A DNA stretch of 64,000 nucleotides from Ignavibacteriaceae bacterium (GCA_008933765.1 WBUK01000007.1:62001-126000), one strand, 5' to 3'; shown: positions 9,160-18,708, counted from the stretch's first letter. Notes: a model not told the origin generated them from the letters alone. Made by a program: numbers and translations.

Positions 9160-10293
9160 ATGTTTTCAACGATGGTTACAGTTGCAATAAAAGAATTTAA
9201 GCACCTTTTACGGGATAGAAGATTCCTGCTGATCTTAGTGTTATTCCCGGTTTTAATGCTTGCATTTTTCGGGTATGCAGTTAATTTTGATGTTAAAAAT
9301 ATCAAATTAGCTATACTCGATTTGGATAAATCGGTTTCAAGCCGAAAGTTAATTTCTGAAACGACAGCAACGGACTATTTTACCGACCCTGTTTACATTC
9401 AAAGCAGTGACGAAATAAGGAAACTGCTTGATTCGAAAGAAGTGCACGCTGTTATTACCATACCGAAAGACTTTGAAGATTTCTTAGAAAGGAACGAAAC
9501 GGCTACAATTCAATATTTGGTGGATGGGGTTGACGCAAACTCGGCTAAAATTATCTCTAATTATTTGGACGCTGCAATTAACTCGTTTAACGGAAAACTT
9601 CAGAAAGAAAAACTTTCCAAATTAGGGATGAAAATCAGCCCACCGGTTAATATTTCACCCAAAATTATGTATAACCCCGAGTTGAAAAGCTCTTTATTTT
9701 TTATTCCGGGGCTTATTACGATGATTTTAACCATCACTTCGGTTATCAGTGTTTCACTTTCATTAGTTAAAGAGAACGAAAACAACACGATTGAGCAAAT
9801 TAAGGTATCCCCGGTTTCAAATCTTTCTATGTTGCTCGGCAAAATTTTCCCCTATCTTATTATTGCGTACATCAACGCAGCGATGATCTTAGTTGTGGGC
9901 TATTTCCTGTTCGGTGTTGAAGTGCAGGGAAGTTATTTTGACCTGATTTACGCAATTTTTATCTTTTTGTTGGCGGCAACTTCGTTGGGTTATTTAGTGT
10001 CGGTTATTTCCCCTTCAACGCAGGTAGCATTTACTTTCGGAGCATTTGTTTCGATGTTGCCCTCTTTGGTGCTTTCCGACTTTATCTTCCAGGTGGAAAG
10101 CATGCCTATGATAATTCAAATTTTCACGAACCTTACACCGGCAAAGTTTTTTAACAAGATTATTCGTGCAATAATTCTTCGGGGAACGGGGTTCGAAACC
10201 TACAGCTCGCAGGTTTATTATCTTTTGATTTTCTCAGCAATTACGATTCTGTTAAGCCTTGCTATCGCTTTCAGGAAAGAGAGGAAAACTTAA
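9160..10293 (+). CDS. ABC-2 permease (YbhS/YbhR-like), first copy
   Basis: 377 residues from the ATG at 9160; a TTG at 9142 would overlap the ATPase. The plan is that of ABC2_membrane_3 exporters: one N-terminal membrane segment (LLILVLFPVLMLAFFGYAV), a large extracytoplasmic domain (LAILDLDKSVSSRKLI onwards, residues about 45-170), then five C-terminal helices. VKENENNTIEQIKVSPVS is the conserved cytoplasmic loop seen in this family. It pairs with the next permease, with which it shares the same plan (IPKDFE, NPELKS/NPGLES), to form the translocation path. Confidence 0.93.
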   Translation: MFSTMVTVAIKEFKHLLRDRRFLLILVLFPVLMLAFFGYAVNFDVKNIKLAILDLDKSVSSRKLISETTATDYFTDPVYIQSSDEIRKLLDSKEVHAVITIPKDFEDFLERNETATIQYLVDGVDANSAKIISNYLDAAINSFNGKLQKEKLSKLGMKISPPVNISPKIMYNPELKSSLFFIPGLITMILTITSVISVSLSLVKENENNTIEQIKVSPVSNLSMLLGKIFPYLIIAYINAAMILVVGYFLFGVEVQGSYFDLIYAIFIFLLAATSLGYLVSVISPSTQVAFTFGAFVSMLPSLVLSDFIFQVESMPMIIQIFTNLTPAKFFNKIIRAIILRGTGFETYSSQVYYLLIFSAITILLSLAIAFRKERKT

Positions 10294-10294
10294 A

Positions 10295-11425
10295 ATGAAC
10301 ACGATTATCCGGTTTATTATAAAAGAATTTAAGCAGTTCTGGCGGGACCCCCGGATGGTGGTTATGATTGTGGTTTCCCCGATGATTCAGCTGATCCTGC
10401 TCGGGTATGCAGCAACCTTGGATATTAATGTTGTGCACACTGTTGTTCTGGATAATGACAGGTCGGAAACCAGCAGAAAATTAATCGAAAAATTTAACGG
10501 CTCAACCTATTTTTCGATGGATGCGTTTTATGATTCGTATGACGAAGTATATAAGGCAATGGATAATGGCGGCGTGATGACTGCGCTGATAATCCCAAAG
10601 GATTTTGAGAAAGATATTAAGCGCGGTAACACTGCGACACTTCAGGCTATCTTCAACGGAAGTGACGGTAACAGTGCCTCGATTTCTTCGGGTTATGTTT
10701 CCAAGGTTATCATTAACTTTTCGGAAGAAGTGGTAAAATCAAAAATTGAAATGATGGGGATTAAGCGAATCCCCGCGGGGCAGATTTCTGCGCAAAGCCG
10801 TGTTTGGTATAACCCGGGGCTTGAATCGAAAATTTTTATGGTACCGGCGATTGTGGGGCTGTTGCTCAGCGTTGTTACATTGATTCTCACCTCTTTGGCA
10901 ATTGTTAAAGAGAGAGAAATCGGAACCTTTGAGCAACTGATTGTAACACCGATAAAACCGTGGCAGTTGATTGTTGGGAAATTGGTGCCTTTCGCAATTC
11001 TCGGTTTTATTGCTGTTCTGATTGTTTTGGCTTCAATGAACATAATTTTTGGAATTGCGGTTAAGGGGAATGTAACCGTGTTATTGGTTTCTTCGTTCTT
11101 TTATATTCTCTCAACTTTAGGGCTTGGGTTGTTAGTCTCCACTTTCTCGAAGACACAACAGCAGGCGATGATGCTTGCAATCTTTGTGGTAATGCTGCCG
11201 TTGATTTTCCTTTCAGGTTTTGCTTTTCAGGTGGAAAATATGCCCGTTATTTTTCAGAAAATCAGCACCATTGTGCCGTTGAAATATTATCTGATAATTG
11301 TTCGGGGTGTTATACTAAAAGGAAGTGGTTTTCACGAACATTTTCAGGATGGTTTGGCACTTCTGATCATTGGGGTTGTAATTCTTACAATCAGTATTCT
11401 AAGGTTCAGGAAACGGGTTGAGTAA
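10295..11425 (+). CDS. ABC-2 permease (YbhS/YbhR-like), second copy
   Basis: 376 residues from the ATG at 10295, preceded by GAAAGAGAGGAAAAC as ribosome site. Same topology as the preceding permease: first helix IVVSPMIQLILLGYAATL, extracytoplasmic domain with VVLDNDRSETSRKLIEKF, then five helices. Loop VKEREIGTFEQLIVTPIKPWQLIVGK is a textbook ABC-2 export motif. It is the last gene of the efflux operon. Its final codons and stop (11401-11425) are echoed 74 bp downstream (see the repeat at 11401-11503). Confidence 0.93.
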   Translation: MNTIIRFIIKEFKQFWRDPRMVVMIVVSPMIQLILLGYAATLDINVVHTVVLDNDRSETSRKLIEKFNGSTYFSMDAFYDSYDEVYKAMDNGGVMTALIIPKDFEKDIKRGNTATLQAIFNGSDGNSASISSGYVSKVIINFSEEVVKSKIEMMGIKRIPAGQISAQSRVWYNPGLESKIFMVPAIVGLLLSVVTLILTSLAIVKEREIGTFEQLIVTPIKPWQLIVGKLVPFAILGFIAVLIVLASMNIIFGIAVKGNVTVLLVSSFFYILSTLGLGLLVSTFSKTQQQAMMLAIFVVMLPLIFLSGFAFQVENMPVIFQKISTIVPLKYYLIIVRGVILKGSGFHEHFQDGLALLIIGVVILTISILRFRKRVE

Positions 11426-11503
11426 AGGTAATAAGGGAAAATCATCGATGAACGCGACTGCAAAGCAAAAACCCAAGTTTCAGCAAACCGGTTGAGTAAA
11501 GGT
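11401..11503 (+). repeat. Echoed 3' end of the second permease gene
   Basis: The last bases of the permease with its stop (11401-11429) recur at 11475-11503 with 26 of 29 matches. In matching frame the original reads RFRKRVE-stop and the copy SFSKPVE-stop. The stop codons (11423 and 11497) are 74 bp apart. The sequence between is unrelated. Confidence 0.75.
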
Positions 11504-11522
11504 TGGAGGCATCTTTTCGCTG

Positions 11523-12593
11523 TTATTTTATCCGGTAACCGAACTTTTGAACATACCTTTGGTCAAACTCTTCCTGATGTTTTGTTGTAAAGTATGACCC
11601 AAACAAACCATAGCCACCGTTTATGTTTGTGAAAACGGGCTCATCCAAACGGAGAGAAAAGTTATCCAGAAATCCGTTCACTGATGAATAATAAAACGAA
11701 AGTGGAGCGTCGTATTCCGTTACCGTAAAAATTACATGGAGAATCCTGAAGTCAGATTTTTCGGCAACGCCCTCGGAAATTTTATTCATAGCCCAATCAA
11801 ACGAAGCAAGTTCGTAAGAAATTTTATCGTCTCGGTTTGCTACAGGATAAAGAGGTGTCGGAACACCGTTTCTGTCGATTACCCTAAGCGGCACTTCAAT
11901 AGTTTTTGCAACTTCCCGGTTGTTAATCAGTTGTGTGTAATAGATCGTCATTTTTGGAAAACAAAGGTCTATCTCTTTCGAGCGCCAGTAAAACTCCCAG
12001 TTCTTTCCGAATTTGAAGACATCAACATCCGTGGTGAAACCCCTCGGAAAAGGGATTGAGGATTCATAATCCAAATATTGAGGTACTTTCGTGCCCGATG
12101 ACAGAACAGTACCGTTTGGCATTCGTGCAACAATGGAGAGTGAATCGTTGGCGTAAACCGGAAGTGGTGCTCCGTAATAATAACGCTGTTTTCCCGAATA
12201 GTGCGATGAGTCTTTTCTGTTTACAAGAGTATCTTTCAGTTTGTACTCATCCCCTCTGAATTTAATGTAAATTTGTGCACCCATTACCTCCGGGTCTTCT
12301 GTATTTAGGTAAGGGTCTGTTCCGGGTGCGTCGTAAACTTTTGCGAGATAAACCTTGGGTACGAATGTGTAGCCTATTTCCTGCCCCTCTGTTATTGCAA
12401 ACAGCACAAATCCGGGCTTAAACTCCGCACGGGGCGAAAAACCGTTATCGCAGGCAGAAAAGTTTAGTGCAAACAGTAAGAACAAACTCACAAGAATTGC
12501 ATTTTTAAGGCTGTGTTTTGGATTGATCATCAGGCCTTTTTTCCGGCGGTGTTTGAACAACAATGTGGCATAACTGAAGTTTTTAATTTTCAT
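11523..12593 (-). CDS. DUF4249-type outer-membrane lipoprotein
   Basis: 356 residues from the ATG at 12593, one base after the TonB receptor stop, suggesting coupled translation. An internal ATG at 12530 begins a cleaner lipoprotein signal (MINPKHSLKNAIL... with lipobox NFSAC), so the 21-residue basic extension may not be translated. After a short linker the protein is a beta-rich sandwich with motifs I associate with DUF4249 (EGQEIGYTFVPKVYLAKVYDAP). In Bacteroidota DUF4249 proteins are habitually encoded next to a TonB-dependent receptor and are thought to be surface partners for an unknown ligand. Exact function unknown. Confidence 0.72.
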   Translation of the reverse strand: MKIKNFSYATLLFKHRRKKGLMINPKHSLKNAILVSLFLLFALNFSACDNGFSPRAEFKPGFVLFAITEGQEIGYTFVPKVYLAKVYDAPGTDPYLNTEDPEVMGAQIYIKFRGDEYKLKDTLVNRKDSSHYSGKQRYYYGAPLPVYANDSLSIVARMPNGTVLSSGTKVPQYLDYESSIPFPRGFTTDVDVFKFGKNWEFYWRSKEIDLCFPKMTIYYTQLINNREVAKTIEVPLRVIDRNGVPTPLYPVANRDDKISYELASFDWAMNKISEGVAEKSDFRILHVIFTVTEYDAPLSFYYSSVNGFLDNFSLRLDEPVFTNINGGYGLFGSYFTTKHQEEFDQRYVQKFGYRIK

Positions 12594-12594
12594 C

Positions 12595-14826
12595 TTAAAA
12601 CTCCGCTTTCACGAAAAATGCAGGGAAAATCGGGAGTTGGTTAATCCTCTTTCCTGTTTTCTTATCAAAATAGTAGATATTTTCTCTGTTGTAAACATTC
12701 AGCACACTTGCTCCGAGAGTAAAATCTGCAATAGCGGTTGAAAACTTTTTTGTTATTGAAAGATCAAGCCTGTGATAATATGGCAATCGTGCAGAGTTTT
12801 TTGTGTCGTAGAGAAATTCCGGCTCATAGTTGTTAAGAATATTAATCGGAATATTCCCGTCTAACATCAATTTATTGAAGAAACCAGTAATCGGTGTGAA
12901 AGGCATACCGGAGGCAACCACCCAATTTGCAGTGAACTGCCAGTTAGCTCCGGGGTTAATCCCCGCCAGAATATTGATTGAGTGCCGCACATCGTATCTC
13001 GGGGCGTAAGTTAAGTTTTTTGCATATTTTTCAGCCCAACCCAAAGCGTAAGAAATTTTTGAGTAAAACACGGAACCATCAAACTTTAGAGCAGATTCAA
13101 TTCCGTAAGAACTTCCGTTAATATTTTTAAAATCGAACTGGACAGAAGTAAATTTCTGATCGTTAACCTCCAGAAGGTTATCCATTAATTTGTAATAAGC
13201 CTCCACTTCCAACACAACTTTGTCAGTAAACCATGAAGTGAAGCCGACGATGAAGTGAGTTGCCTCTGCCGCAGTAACATGCTCCGGCACAATAATCCAA
13301 GGCTCAAACACGGAGATTAGCTCGTCTTCATTCGTAAGAGCCACCATATCCTGCGAATATCTGCCGAAGGCAAACTTAAAAATAAGAAGACGATTAATCA
13401 ACCAGGTCAGCGAAACCCTTGGCTCAAACAAAAACGGGCGCTTTTCTGCCATAGAAAGAAAATTGAACCGAACTCCAATATCCAAACCAACATCATCCCA
13501 CCGGAAAAACTTATAATTTATATAAGCTGCCAACGCTGACTTACTTACACTGTAATCAATTTCACGGTTTAATTGGTTCTTTTGCTTAAGCTGTGTTGTT
13601 ATATTTTTGTTTTGAAACCCAAACAAAAGTTGATCCTTGCTGTCGTAGATGTAGGCAAGATCGGCGTTGATCGTAAAATCTTTCACCTTATTTTCGCGCG
13701 GTTTCGAGCCTGAAAGGTTCGGTTCAACACTTGCTTCGTAGTATGAATAAGAGAGGTTCAGGTCAGAAACCAAAGGTGACCCGTTCCAGATTTTGCTCCA
13801 TTTTGCTCCGATTATGTTGTTCTTAATGTGGTAATCTTCCAACAGCGGATCGTTATTTACCACCTGGTCACTGCTTAAAAAAGTGTGAGCAACGAACTTG
13901 CTGTTTTGGTCAATCGATGGGTCGGAAAAGTTAACTTTCAGCGAAAAATCATAGAAATTGAAAGGGGTCTCTTTCTCGTTTATATACTTTTTTAGAATGT
14001 CGCCATAGTAACTTTTTCTTCCGGTAAGAAGAAACGAACCGCCGGGAATGGGCCCCTCCGCAGCAACCTTACCGGAAAGAAGCCCCGCCTGAACCGTTCC
14101 CTGATAAAAATTTTTGTTTCCATCACGCGTAATTATATTTAGTATAGAAGAAAGCCGGTCACCCAATGCAGGGGTAAAACCACCCTTATAAAACTCTAAA
14201 GACGAAATAGTTTCGGGATCTATAACACTGAAAATACCAAGTGCATGAAACGGATTATACACAGTGGCACCGTTTAACAAAACCAAATTCTGATCGCTCC
14301 CGCCTCCTCTTACATAATATTTTGCCGTTGCATCTCCGGTCGTATTTACCCCCGGATTGTTTTGGATAACCCGGAAGATATCCAACTCCGCACCAACGGG
14401 CTGCAATTCAATATCTTTAATAGAAATTTTTTCAAGACCGAGGTCTGTCTCATTTTCCCTTGCGTTTCTATCCCCGACTATAGTAACTTCTGAAAAATCA
14501 ACAGCCTTTTTTGTCAGTTGAAGGTTAAGATCATTAATCACACCCCCCTTTACAATTATTGAAACTTCTCTTGTAATATACCCAATACACGAAAAAATTA
14601 TAATGCGCTCACCCACCGGCACTGAAGAAATAAAATAATATCCTGAACTGTTGGTTGAAGAACCTTGCTTTCCCCCTTTAACCACAACATTCGCATAAGG
14701 AATAATTTCACCTGTCGTAGAATCGGTTACAGTACCGCGAATGTTGCCGGTTGATTGAGAGTTGATTGTGTAAATAAATAATAAGGAAAGCGCAATGGTG
14801 CGAATAAGAGGAAGTATAATTTTCAA
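12595..14826 (-). CDS. TonB-dependent receptor with carboxypeptidase-like N-terminal domain
   Basis: 743 residues with a signal peptide (ending near NSQS). A carboxypeptidase-regulatory-like domain (about 27-110; GNIRGTVTDSTTGEIIPYAN, FSCIGYITREV) precedes a plug domain with AKYYVRGGGSDQNLVLLNG and ends as a 22-strand-type barrel (closing GKRINQLPIFPAFFVKAEF). It is a TonB-energised outer-membrane importer. Its downstream partner is the DUF4249 lipoprotein. At 743 residues it is short compared with the 818 and 1017 residue receptors elsewhere in the window and is not SusC-like; no SusD is present. Substrate unknown. A 7-bp inverted repeat (AACCTGA/TCAGGTT, 14863-14887) lies just before the start and might be a regulator site. 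Confidence 0.9.
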   Translation of the reverse strand: MKIILPLIRTIALSLLFIYTINSQSTGNIRGTVTDSTTGEIIPYANVVVKGGKQGSSTNSSGYYFISSVPVGERIIIFSCIGYITREVSIIVKGGVINDLNLQLTKKAVDFSEVTIVGDRNARENETDLGLEKISIKDIELQPVGAELDIFRVIQNNPGVNTTGDATAKYYVRGGGSDQNLVLLNGATVYNPFHALGIFSVIDPETISSLEFYKGGFTPALGDRLSSILNIITRDGNKNFYQGTVQAGLLSGKVAAEGPIPGGSFLLTGRKSYYGDILKKYINEKETPFNFYDFSLKVNFSDPSIDQNSKFVAHTFLSSDQVVNNDPLLEDYHIKNNIIGAKWSKIWNGSPLVSDLNLSYSYYEASVEPNLSGSKPRENKVKDFTINADLAYIYDSKDQLLFGFQNKNITTQLKQKNQLNREIDYSVSKSALAAYINYKFFRWDDVGLDIGVRFNFLSMAEKRPFLFEPRVSLTWLINRLLIFKFAFGRYSQDMVALTNEDELISVFEPWIIVPEHVTAAEATHFIVGFTSWFTDKVVLEVEAYYKLMDNLLEVNDQKFTSVQFDFKNINGSSYGIESALKFDGSVFYSKISYALGWAEKYAKNLTYAPRYDVRHSINILAGINPGANWQFTANWVVASGMPFTPITGFFNKLMLDGNIPINILNNYEPEFLYDTKNSARLPYYHRLDLSITKKFSTAIADFTLGASVLNVYNRENIYYFDKKTGKRINQLPIFPAFFVKAEF

Positions 14827-14862
14827 TGTCGTCTGTCTGTATTTAACTGAATCTCGTTCATT

Positions 14863-14887
14863 AACCTGAAAGATCCCTCATCAGGTT
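14863..14887. promoter_or_regulatory. Short inverted repeat upstream of the TonB receptor
   Basis: AACCTGA at 14863-14869 and TCAGGTT at 14881-14887 form a perfect 7-bp dyad with an 11-nt centre, 37 bp before the receptor start. It could be an operator. It does not match a riboswitch I know. Confidence 0.3.
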
Positions 14888-14909
14888 CGAAAGGTTTTAT
14901 GAAAGAAAA

Positions 14910-14933
14910 GGGCTGCTATTTCTCAAGCAGCCC
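14910..14933 (-). terminator. Rho-independent terminator of the first surface locus
   Basis: GGGCTGC at 14910-14916 pairs with GCAGCCC at 14927-14933 (10-nt loop). Read on the minus strand the stem is followed by CTTTTCTTTCATAA. It lies about 105 bp after the stop of the last gene of the minus-strand locus 23842-15040. Confidence 0.75.
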
Positions 14934-15039
14934 AGTTCTCTATAAGTGTTTTGTGCTAACAGCTGAACTTCCGGTTAAAATAACTTTTAGTTCAAATATT
15001 TTCACTTGCTACTTAGTCTTCACTCGCTCTCTGAATGAA

Positions 15040-16341
15040 TTACTTCATCAGAAGCATTTTGTTGGTAAGTCTTACACCGTCAGAAACAACTTCGTAGATG
15101 TAAGTACCTGAAGCAAGCTTAGAAGCATCAAAGGTGTAAGAATAAACACCCTGTCCCAAGTTCTCGCTTACGAGTGTAGCAACTTCTTTACCAAGAACAT
15201 CATAAACCTTCAAGGTCGTGAAACCGGCTGATTTCAAAGAGAATTTGATCTCAGTGGTCGGGTTGAACGGGTTAGGATAGTTCTGGAAAAGCTGATAGTC
15301 GGTTGCAGTCATGCCTAAGTCTTTAACAGATGAAGCAGGTCTTACGAATCTTTCAACCGGTGGATAGCTTGCAGAACCAAAAGCAATTACATAAGCAGTG
15401 TCACCTGATGGTGTGAAAGCGATACCGCGAGGTCTTGCATCAGCACCCTCGAAGTAATCGTGCCATGTAATACTGTCTTTTATTTCGTTGGTTACATGAT
15501 CCCAACCGTACCAGGTTTTGTTTGTCCAGTATGTTGCATAATCAGGGTACCTGTTAGGAAGGTCGTTGTTGGAACCTGAAGAAGCATAGAGTAAGTTAGT
15601 GTTTCTTGGATGCCATACGAACGATTCGCAATCAAAGCCTTTAAGGACAGTATCAGTAACAGCAAAAGGTGAAAACTCGTCGCTTCTTGTGTATTTCAAG
15701 ATAGCATGGTTTGTGTAGCCTGCCCAGTAAATGGTGTTACCGTCAGCACTGACTTCAAACGATCTTGAAAAACCAACGCTCGAGTCAACTGCGTTTCCAA
15801 GGAAAGAGAATTGAGGATCCCACATTTTGATAGGAAAACCGGGCAAAACATTTGCAGTGAAGATTGTTCCGTTTTCATCCGAAGCGTTTGCAATCGCCGA
15901 CTGACCCGGCATGTTTCTGATTACTCCTTTCGATTGACCGGTTTTATAGTCAACTTTTTGAGTGAAATCAAAGTGTGAGGCAAGGATATCACCGTCTCTG
16001 TGTTGTTTCAAACCACGACCTGTGTTGCCAACGAGTGAATCAACAAATCCCGGACCTGTAAATACTTTAATCGGTGAGAATGACGCTTGTGTTCCGTCAG
16101 GGTTAAAACAGTATAAAGCACCGGTTTTTACCCATGCAGTACCGTTGAAGATCGAGTCAACAGCAAAACTGTAGATCTGAATCCAAACACGACCGTAAGG
16201 ATCGCAGGCAATACCGTGCCCACCGGAACCAACACGAAGACTTGTTGAATCAGGGAAATATCCGTCAAATGTCCACCCGCCTTGGGCAAAAACGCCCGTT
16301 GATAGTAACGCAAACATAAATAATGCGGATAATTTTTTCAT
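15040..16341 (-). CDS. Secreted beta-propeller protein with YPNPFNPT sorting domain
   Basis: 433 residues with a clear signal peptide (ending VFAQ). Residues about 25-330 form propeller-like repeats of the NHL/six-bladed type (GHGIACDPYGRVWIQ, LKQHRDGDILASHF, VSADGNTIYWAGY). The C-terminus is a type IX-like sorting domain: FQNYPNPFNPTTEIKF, VYDVLGKEVATLV, then a Gly-Tyr strand and a basic end (LTNKMLLMK). It should be exported by Sec and then moved to the cell surface by the type IX system. It is the last of five co-directional genes led by the 1017-residue TonB receptor, and a terminator follows. Substrate unknown. Confidence 0.85.
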   Translation of the reverse strand: MKKLSALFMFALLSTGVFAQGGWTFDGYFPDSTSLRVGSGGHGIACDPYGRVWIQIYSFAVDSIFNGTAWVKTGALYCFNPDGTQASFSPIKVFTGPGFVDSLVGNTGRGLKQHRDGDILASHFDFTQKVDYKTGQSKGVIRNMPGQSAIANASDENGTIFTANVLPGFPIKMWDPQFSFLGNAVDSSVGFSRSFEVSADGNTIYWAGYTNHAILKYTRSDEFSPFAVTDTVLKGFDCESFVWHPRNTNLLYASSGSNNDLPNRYPDYATYWTNKTWYGWDHVTNEIKDSITWHDYFEGADARPRGIAFTPSGDTAYVIAFGSASYPPVERFVRPASSVKDLGMTATDYQLFQNYPNPFNPTTEIKFSLKSAGFTTLKVYDVLGKEVATLVSENLGQGVYSYTFDASKLASGTYIYEVVSDGVRLTNKMLLMK

Positions 16342-16395
16342 TTTGTATCTCCTAAATGAGTTGTTAAAGAGTTATTAAAAATATAAAAATAATAG

Positions 16396-17646
16396 TTAAC
16401 GCCTGCCGTTATAATTCGCCCCTTGTACACCCATTAATACTTTTGCAATCGTTTGATCAACGGTTTTTCCGGAAACTGTGCCATTACTTCTCGAATAATA
16501 CAAATTTGTACTATTATCCCATGTGATAAACATCGCTTCCAACGGTAATAGTACACCGGGATATAGCGGAGCAACATTTCCCGAAGGAGTAACTTTCAGA
16601 ATTGCAGCTGCATCATTCGTTGCTAAATAAATATTGCCAAGTGCATCAACGGTAAACTGGTTAACATAAACTTTATATCCATAGGCAGTACCGATATTAA
16701 CGAACGGAGTTGTAACCGCTGCCGGATCAATATCACCGGAACCATTAATCGGGAACTTATATAACATTGCGGATGAATCTTTTTTCACAGCAACATACAA
16801 ATCGTTCCCAACTACACGCAAAGCGGTTGCATTAGCAACAAAAGGATATGATTTTAACACCTTAGACGGATCAAGTCTGAACAAAGACTGATTGTCACCG
16901 CAAGCCCAAAGGTTTCCGGCATTATCGAAATCGATGTCAACCAATTTTACAGTGTTAGGTGTAACCGCAGTCCAGGTTGTAATAGCGGCACCTTCAGTCA
17001 TTCTGAAGATTGCACGGGCAGAGTTTCTCACGCCGTAAAGAGCACCATCAGGGCCCATTTTAAGGCTTGTAAACTTGAACCCACCACCAACATTGGGTGT
17101 GAACATCGTTTTAACACCGGCAGGTGTAATTTTTACGATGTTGTTGGTTACATCACTTGTTAACATCGAGAAATACATGTTACCGTCTTTATCGAACTCG
17201 ATAGCAGATGGTTGCTCAAATCCCTGTAAGGTTACAGGATATTCAACGGCTTGTTTCAATTTTACAGTAACTGTATTAGAAAAAGCAAAAGCACCGATAA
17301 CTCTAACTTTCACTAAGGCGTTTTCACCTTCGGGTGTAACAACACCGGCTTTAACTCTCAGGGTTGTCGGAGTTGCATCGAGAACTTCGCCTTTCGCTGT
17401 GTTAAAATAAACTATGTTTTCTTCTTTAACAGCAGAAAAATTGGTTCCGGTGATAGTTAACTCTGTAATACCACTAAGCCCAGAATCGGGGGTGACAGCG
17501 GTAATAGTAGGGTCAGGTTTAGCCACCACATCCGGGTCCCAAAGAGTTGTAGTTTTATCGTCTCCGCAACCGGTCATCAATATCATCATTAGAAGTGATA
17601 CCGGGAGGAGAACCGCTTTTATTCTATTCATAAAAATTGTTTTCAT
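16396..17646 (-). CDS. IPT/TIG beta-propeller lipoprotein
   Basis: 416 residues. The N-terminus is a lipoprotein signal with lipobox LMTGC. An IPT/TIG immunoglobulin-like domain follows (about 45-115: PTITAVTPDSGLSGITELTI, GTNFSAVKEENIVYFN), then an NHL-like propeller with repeated phrases such as IEFDKDGNMYFSM, LKMGPDGALYGVR, IDFDNAGNLWACG and FTVDALGNIYLAT. TIG plus NHL lipoproteins are common in Bacteroidota uptake loci, where they act as surface-exposed glycan or ligand binders; that role here is inference. An alternative start is the ATG five codons in. It lies between the PorV-like gene and the propeller sorting-domain gene. Confidence 0.82.
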   Translation of the reverse strand: MKTIFMNRIKAVLLPVSLLMMILMTGCGDDKTTTLWDPDVVAKPDPTITAVTPDSGLSGITELTITGTNFSAVKEENIVYFNTAKGEVLDATPTTLRVKAGVVTPEGENALVKVRVIGAFAFSNTVTVKLKQAVEYPVTLQGFEQPSAIEFDKDGNMYFSMLTSDVTNNIVKITPAGVKTMFTPNVGGGFKFTSLKMGPDGALYGVRNSARAIFRMTEGAAITTWTAVTPNTVKLVDIDFDNAGNLWACGDNQSLFRLDPSKVLKSYPFVANATALRVVGNDLYVAVKKDSSAMLYKFPINGSGDIDPAAVTTPFVNIGTAYGYKVYVNQFTVDALGNIYLATNDAAAILKVTPSGNVAPLYPGVLLPLEAMFITWDNSTNLYYSRSNGTVSGKTVDQTIAKVLMGVQGANYNGRR

Positions 17647-17666
17647 TTTATAGCCCGTCTTCCAAA

Positions 17667-18686
17667 TTAATATTCAAATCTGACCGTGAAATTGTGTACC
17701 GAATTGAAGATACCAAACGGTGTGTAGGCATAATCAATCGCTAATCTTAGCCCTTCAAGATTTGGGCGAATCCCAAAACCAAGGTTGTATTCTTTCTCAT
17801 CATTTGGGAATGAAATACCACCGCGCAAATACACCCATTTCATGAAGTTGTATTCGGCACCAACATAAAGTTGCTCGGGATAATCTCTTGGGTGAGCTAC
17901 ATCAACCGCCAATAAAAACGAATGTTGTTTTGCAAGACTTGGAACTAAATCTACCAAATCCATAGAAACACCAATCTTAAAATTAAGCGGCAGTTGGAAG
18001 CCTTCTTCTTTATACTTGATTTCAGTGGAGAAATTTCTTACACTCATACCGAAAGCCAGGCTTTTGAATCCGGTCTTATAGAAAATACCGAAATCGTAAG
18101 CGAAAGTGGCTAAACTGTTATCCTCTTTCACCAATTCACCGGTCGCGGGGTCATTGCGCATTGGGCTTACGCCAAGGCTTTGGTTCACCCATTTAATCTG
18201 CCCACCGATTGAGAATTTCTCGGAAAGTGCGTTAGCATACCCAACACCAAGAGCTAAAGCCGTAGGTCGGAAGAAGCCGACATCCCGATACCCTTTTTCG
18301 GTGCTTCCGTCAACAACGGTCATTTGGAGTTCACCATAATCCACTGACATAACCGTAAAGCCAAACTTCCCATAAGAAGCTTCGAACGGCTGAAATGAAG
18401 CACTTGCGTATAAATAATTGATATCAGCAATCCATTTATTTACGCCGAGTGAGATATCTGTCTTCGAATCACCAAAAGCCATTGAAGAAGGATTGTAAAA
18501 CAGACCGGCAGAATTAGCCGGCACTGCGGTAAAAGTTTCTCCCATACCGGTTGCTCTTGCATCCGTTGGGGCACCGATAAATTTCATCCCAGACTGTGCT
18601 AACTTCGTCCTTTGGCCGTAAGTATCAGGCTGGAGAAAGCTTACGGCAATCAAAGAAATAACCGTAAATAATAAATACTTTTTCAT
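17667..18686 (-). CDS. PorV/PorQ-family outer-membrane protein
   Basis: 339 residues from the ATG at 18686, preceded by GGAAAAGAAT; a start at 18746 would run into the upstream gene and bury the signal peptide. The mature N-terminus has the family hallmark KLAQSGMKFIGAPTDARATG followed by AGLFYNPSSMAFGD. The rest is a beta-barrel of FadL-like type ending in an aromatic residue (NFTVRFEY). PorV is the outer-membrane shuttle that hands type IX cargo to the attachment complex; PorQ is a relative. This gene directly follows a cargo with a VPNPY tail, and a paralogue at 37258-38253 has the same position. Confidence 0.88.
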   Translation of the reverse strand: MKKYLLFTVISLIAVSFLQPDTYGQRTKLAQSGMKFIGAPTDARATGMGETFTAVPANSAGLFYNPSSMAFGDSKTDISLGVNKWIADINYLYASASFQPFEASYGKFGFTVMSVDYGELQMTVVDGSTEKGYRDVGFFRPTALALGVGYANALSEKFSIGGQIKWVNQSLGVSPMRNDPATGELVKEDNSLATFAYDFGIFYKTGFKSLAFGMSVRNFSTEIKYKEEGFQLPLNFKIGVSMDLVDLVPSLAKQHSFLLAVDVAHPRDYPEQLYVGAEYNFMKWVYLRGGISFPNDEKEYNLGFGIRPNLEGLRLAIDYAYTPFGIFNSVHNFTVRFEY

Positions 18687-18708
18687 ATTCTTTTCCGTCC
18701 GGGTTAAG

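Noticed and set aside
14863..14933. Riboswitch upstream of the 743-residue TonB receptor (ACCTGATGAGGG phrase recalls part of a TPP or cobalamin element)
   Set aside because: The remaining conserved parts of either riboswitch are missing. The short dyad and the terminator of the neighbouring locus explain the structure.
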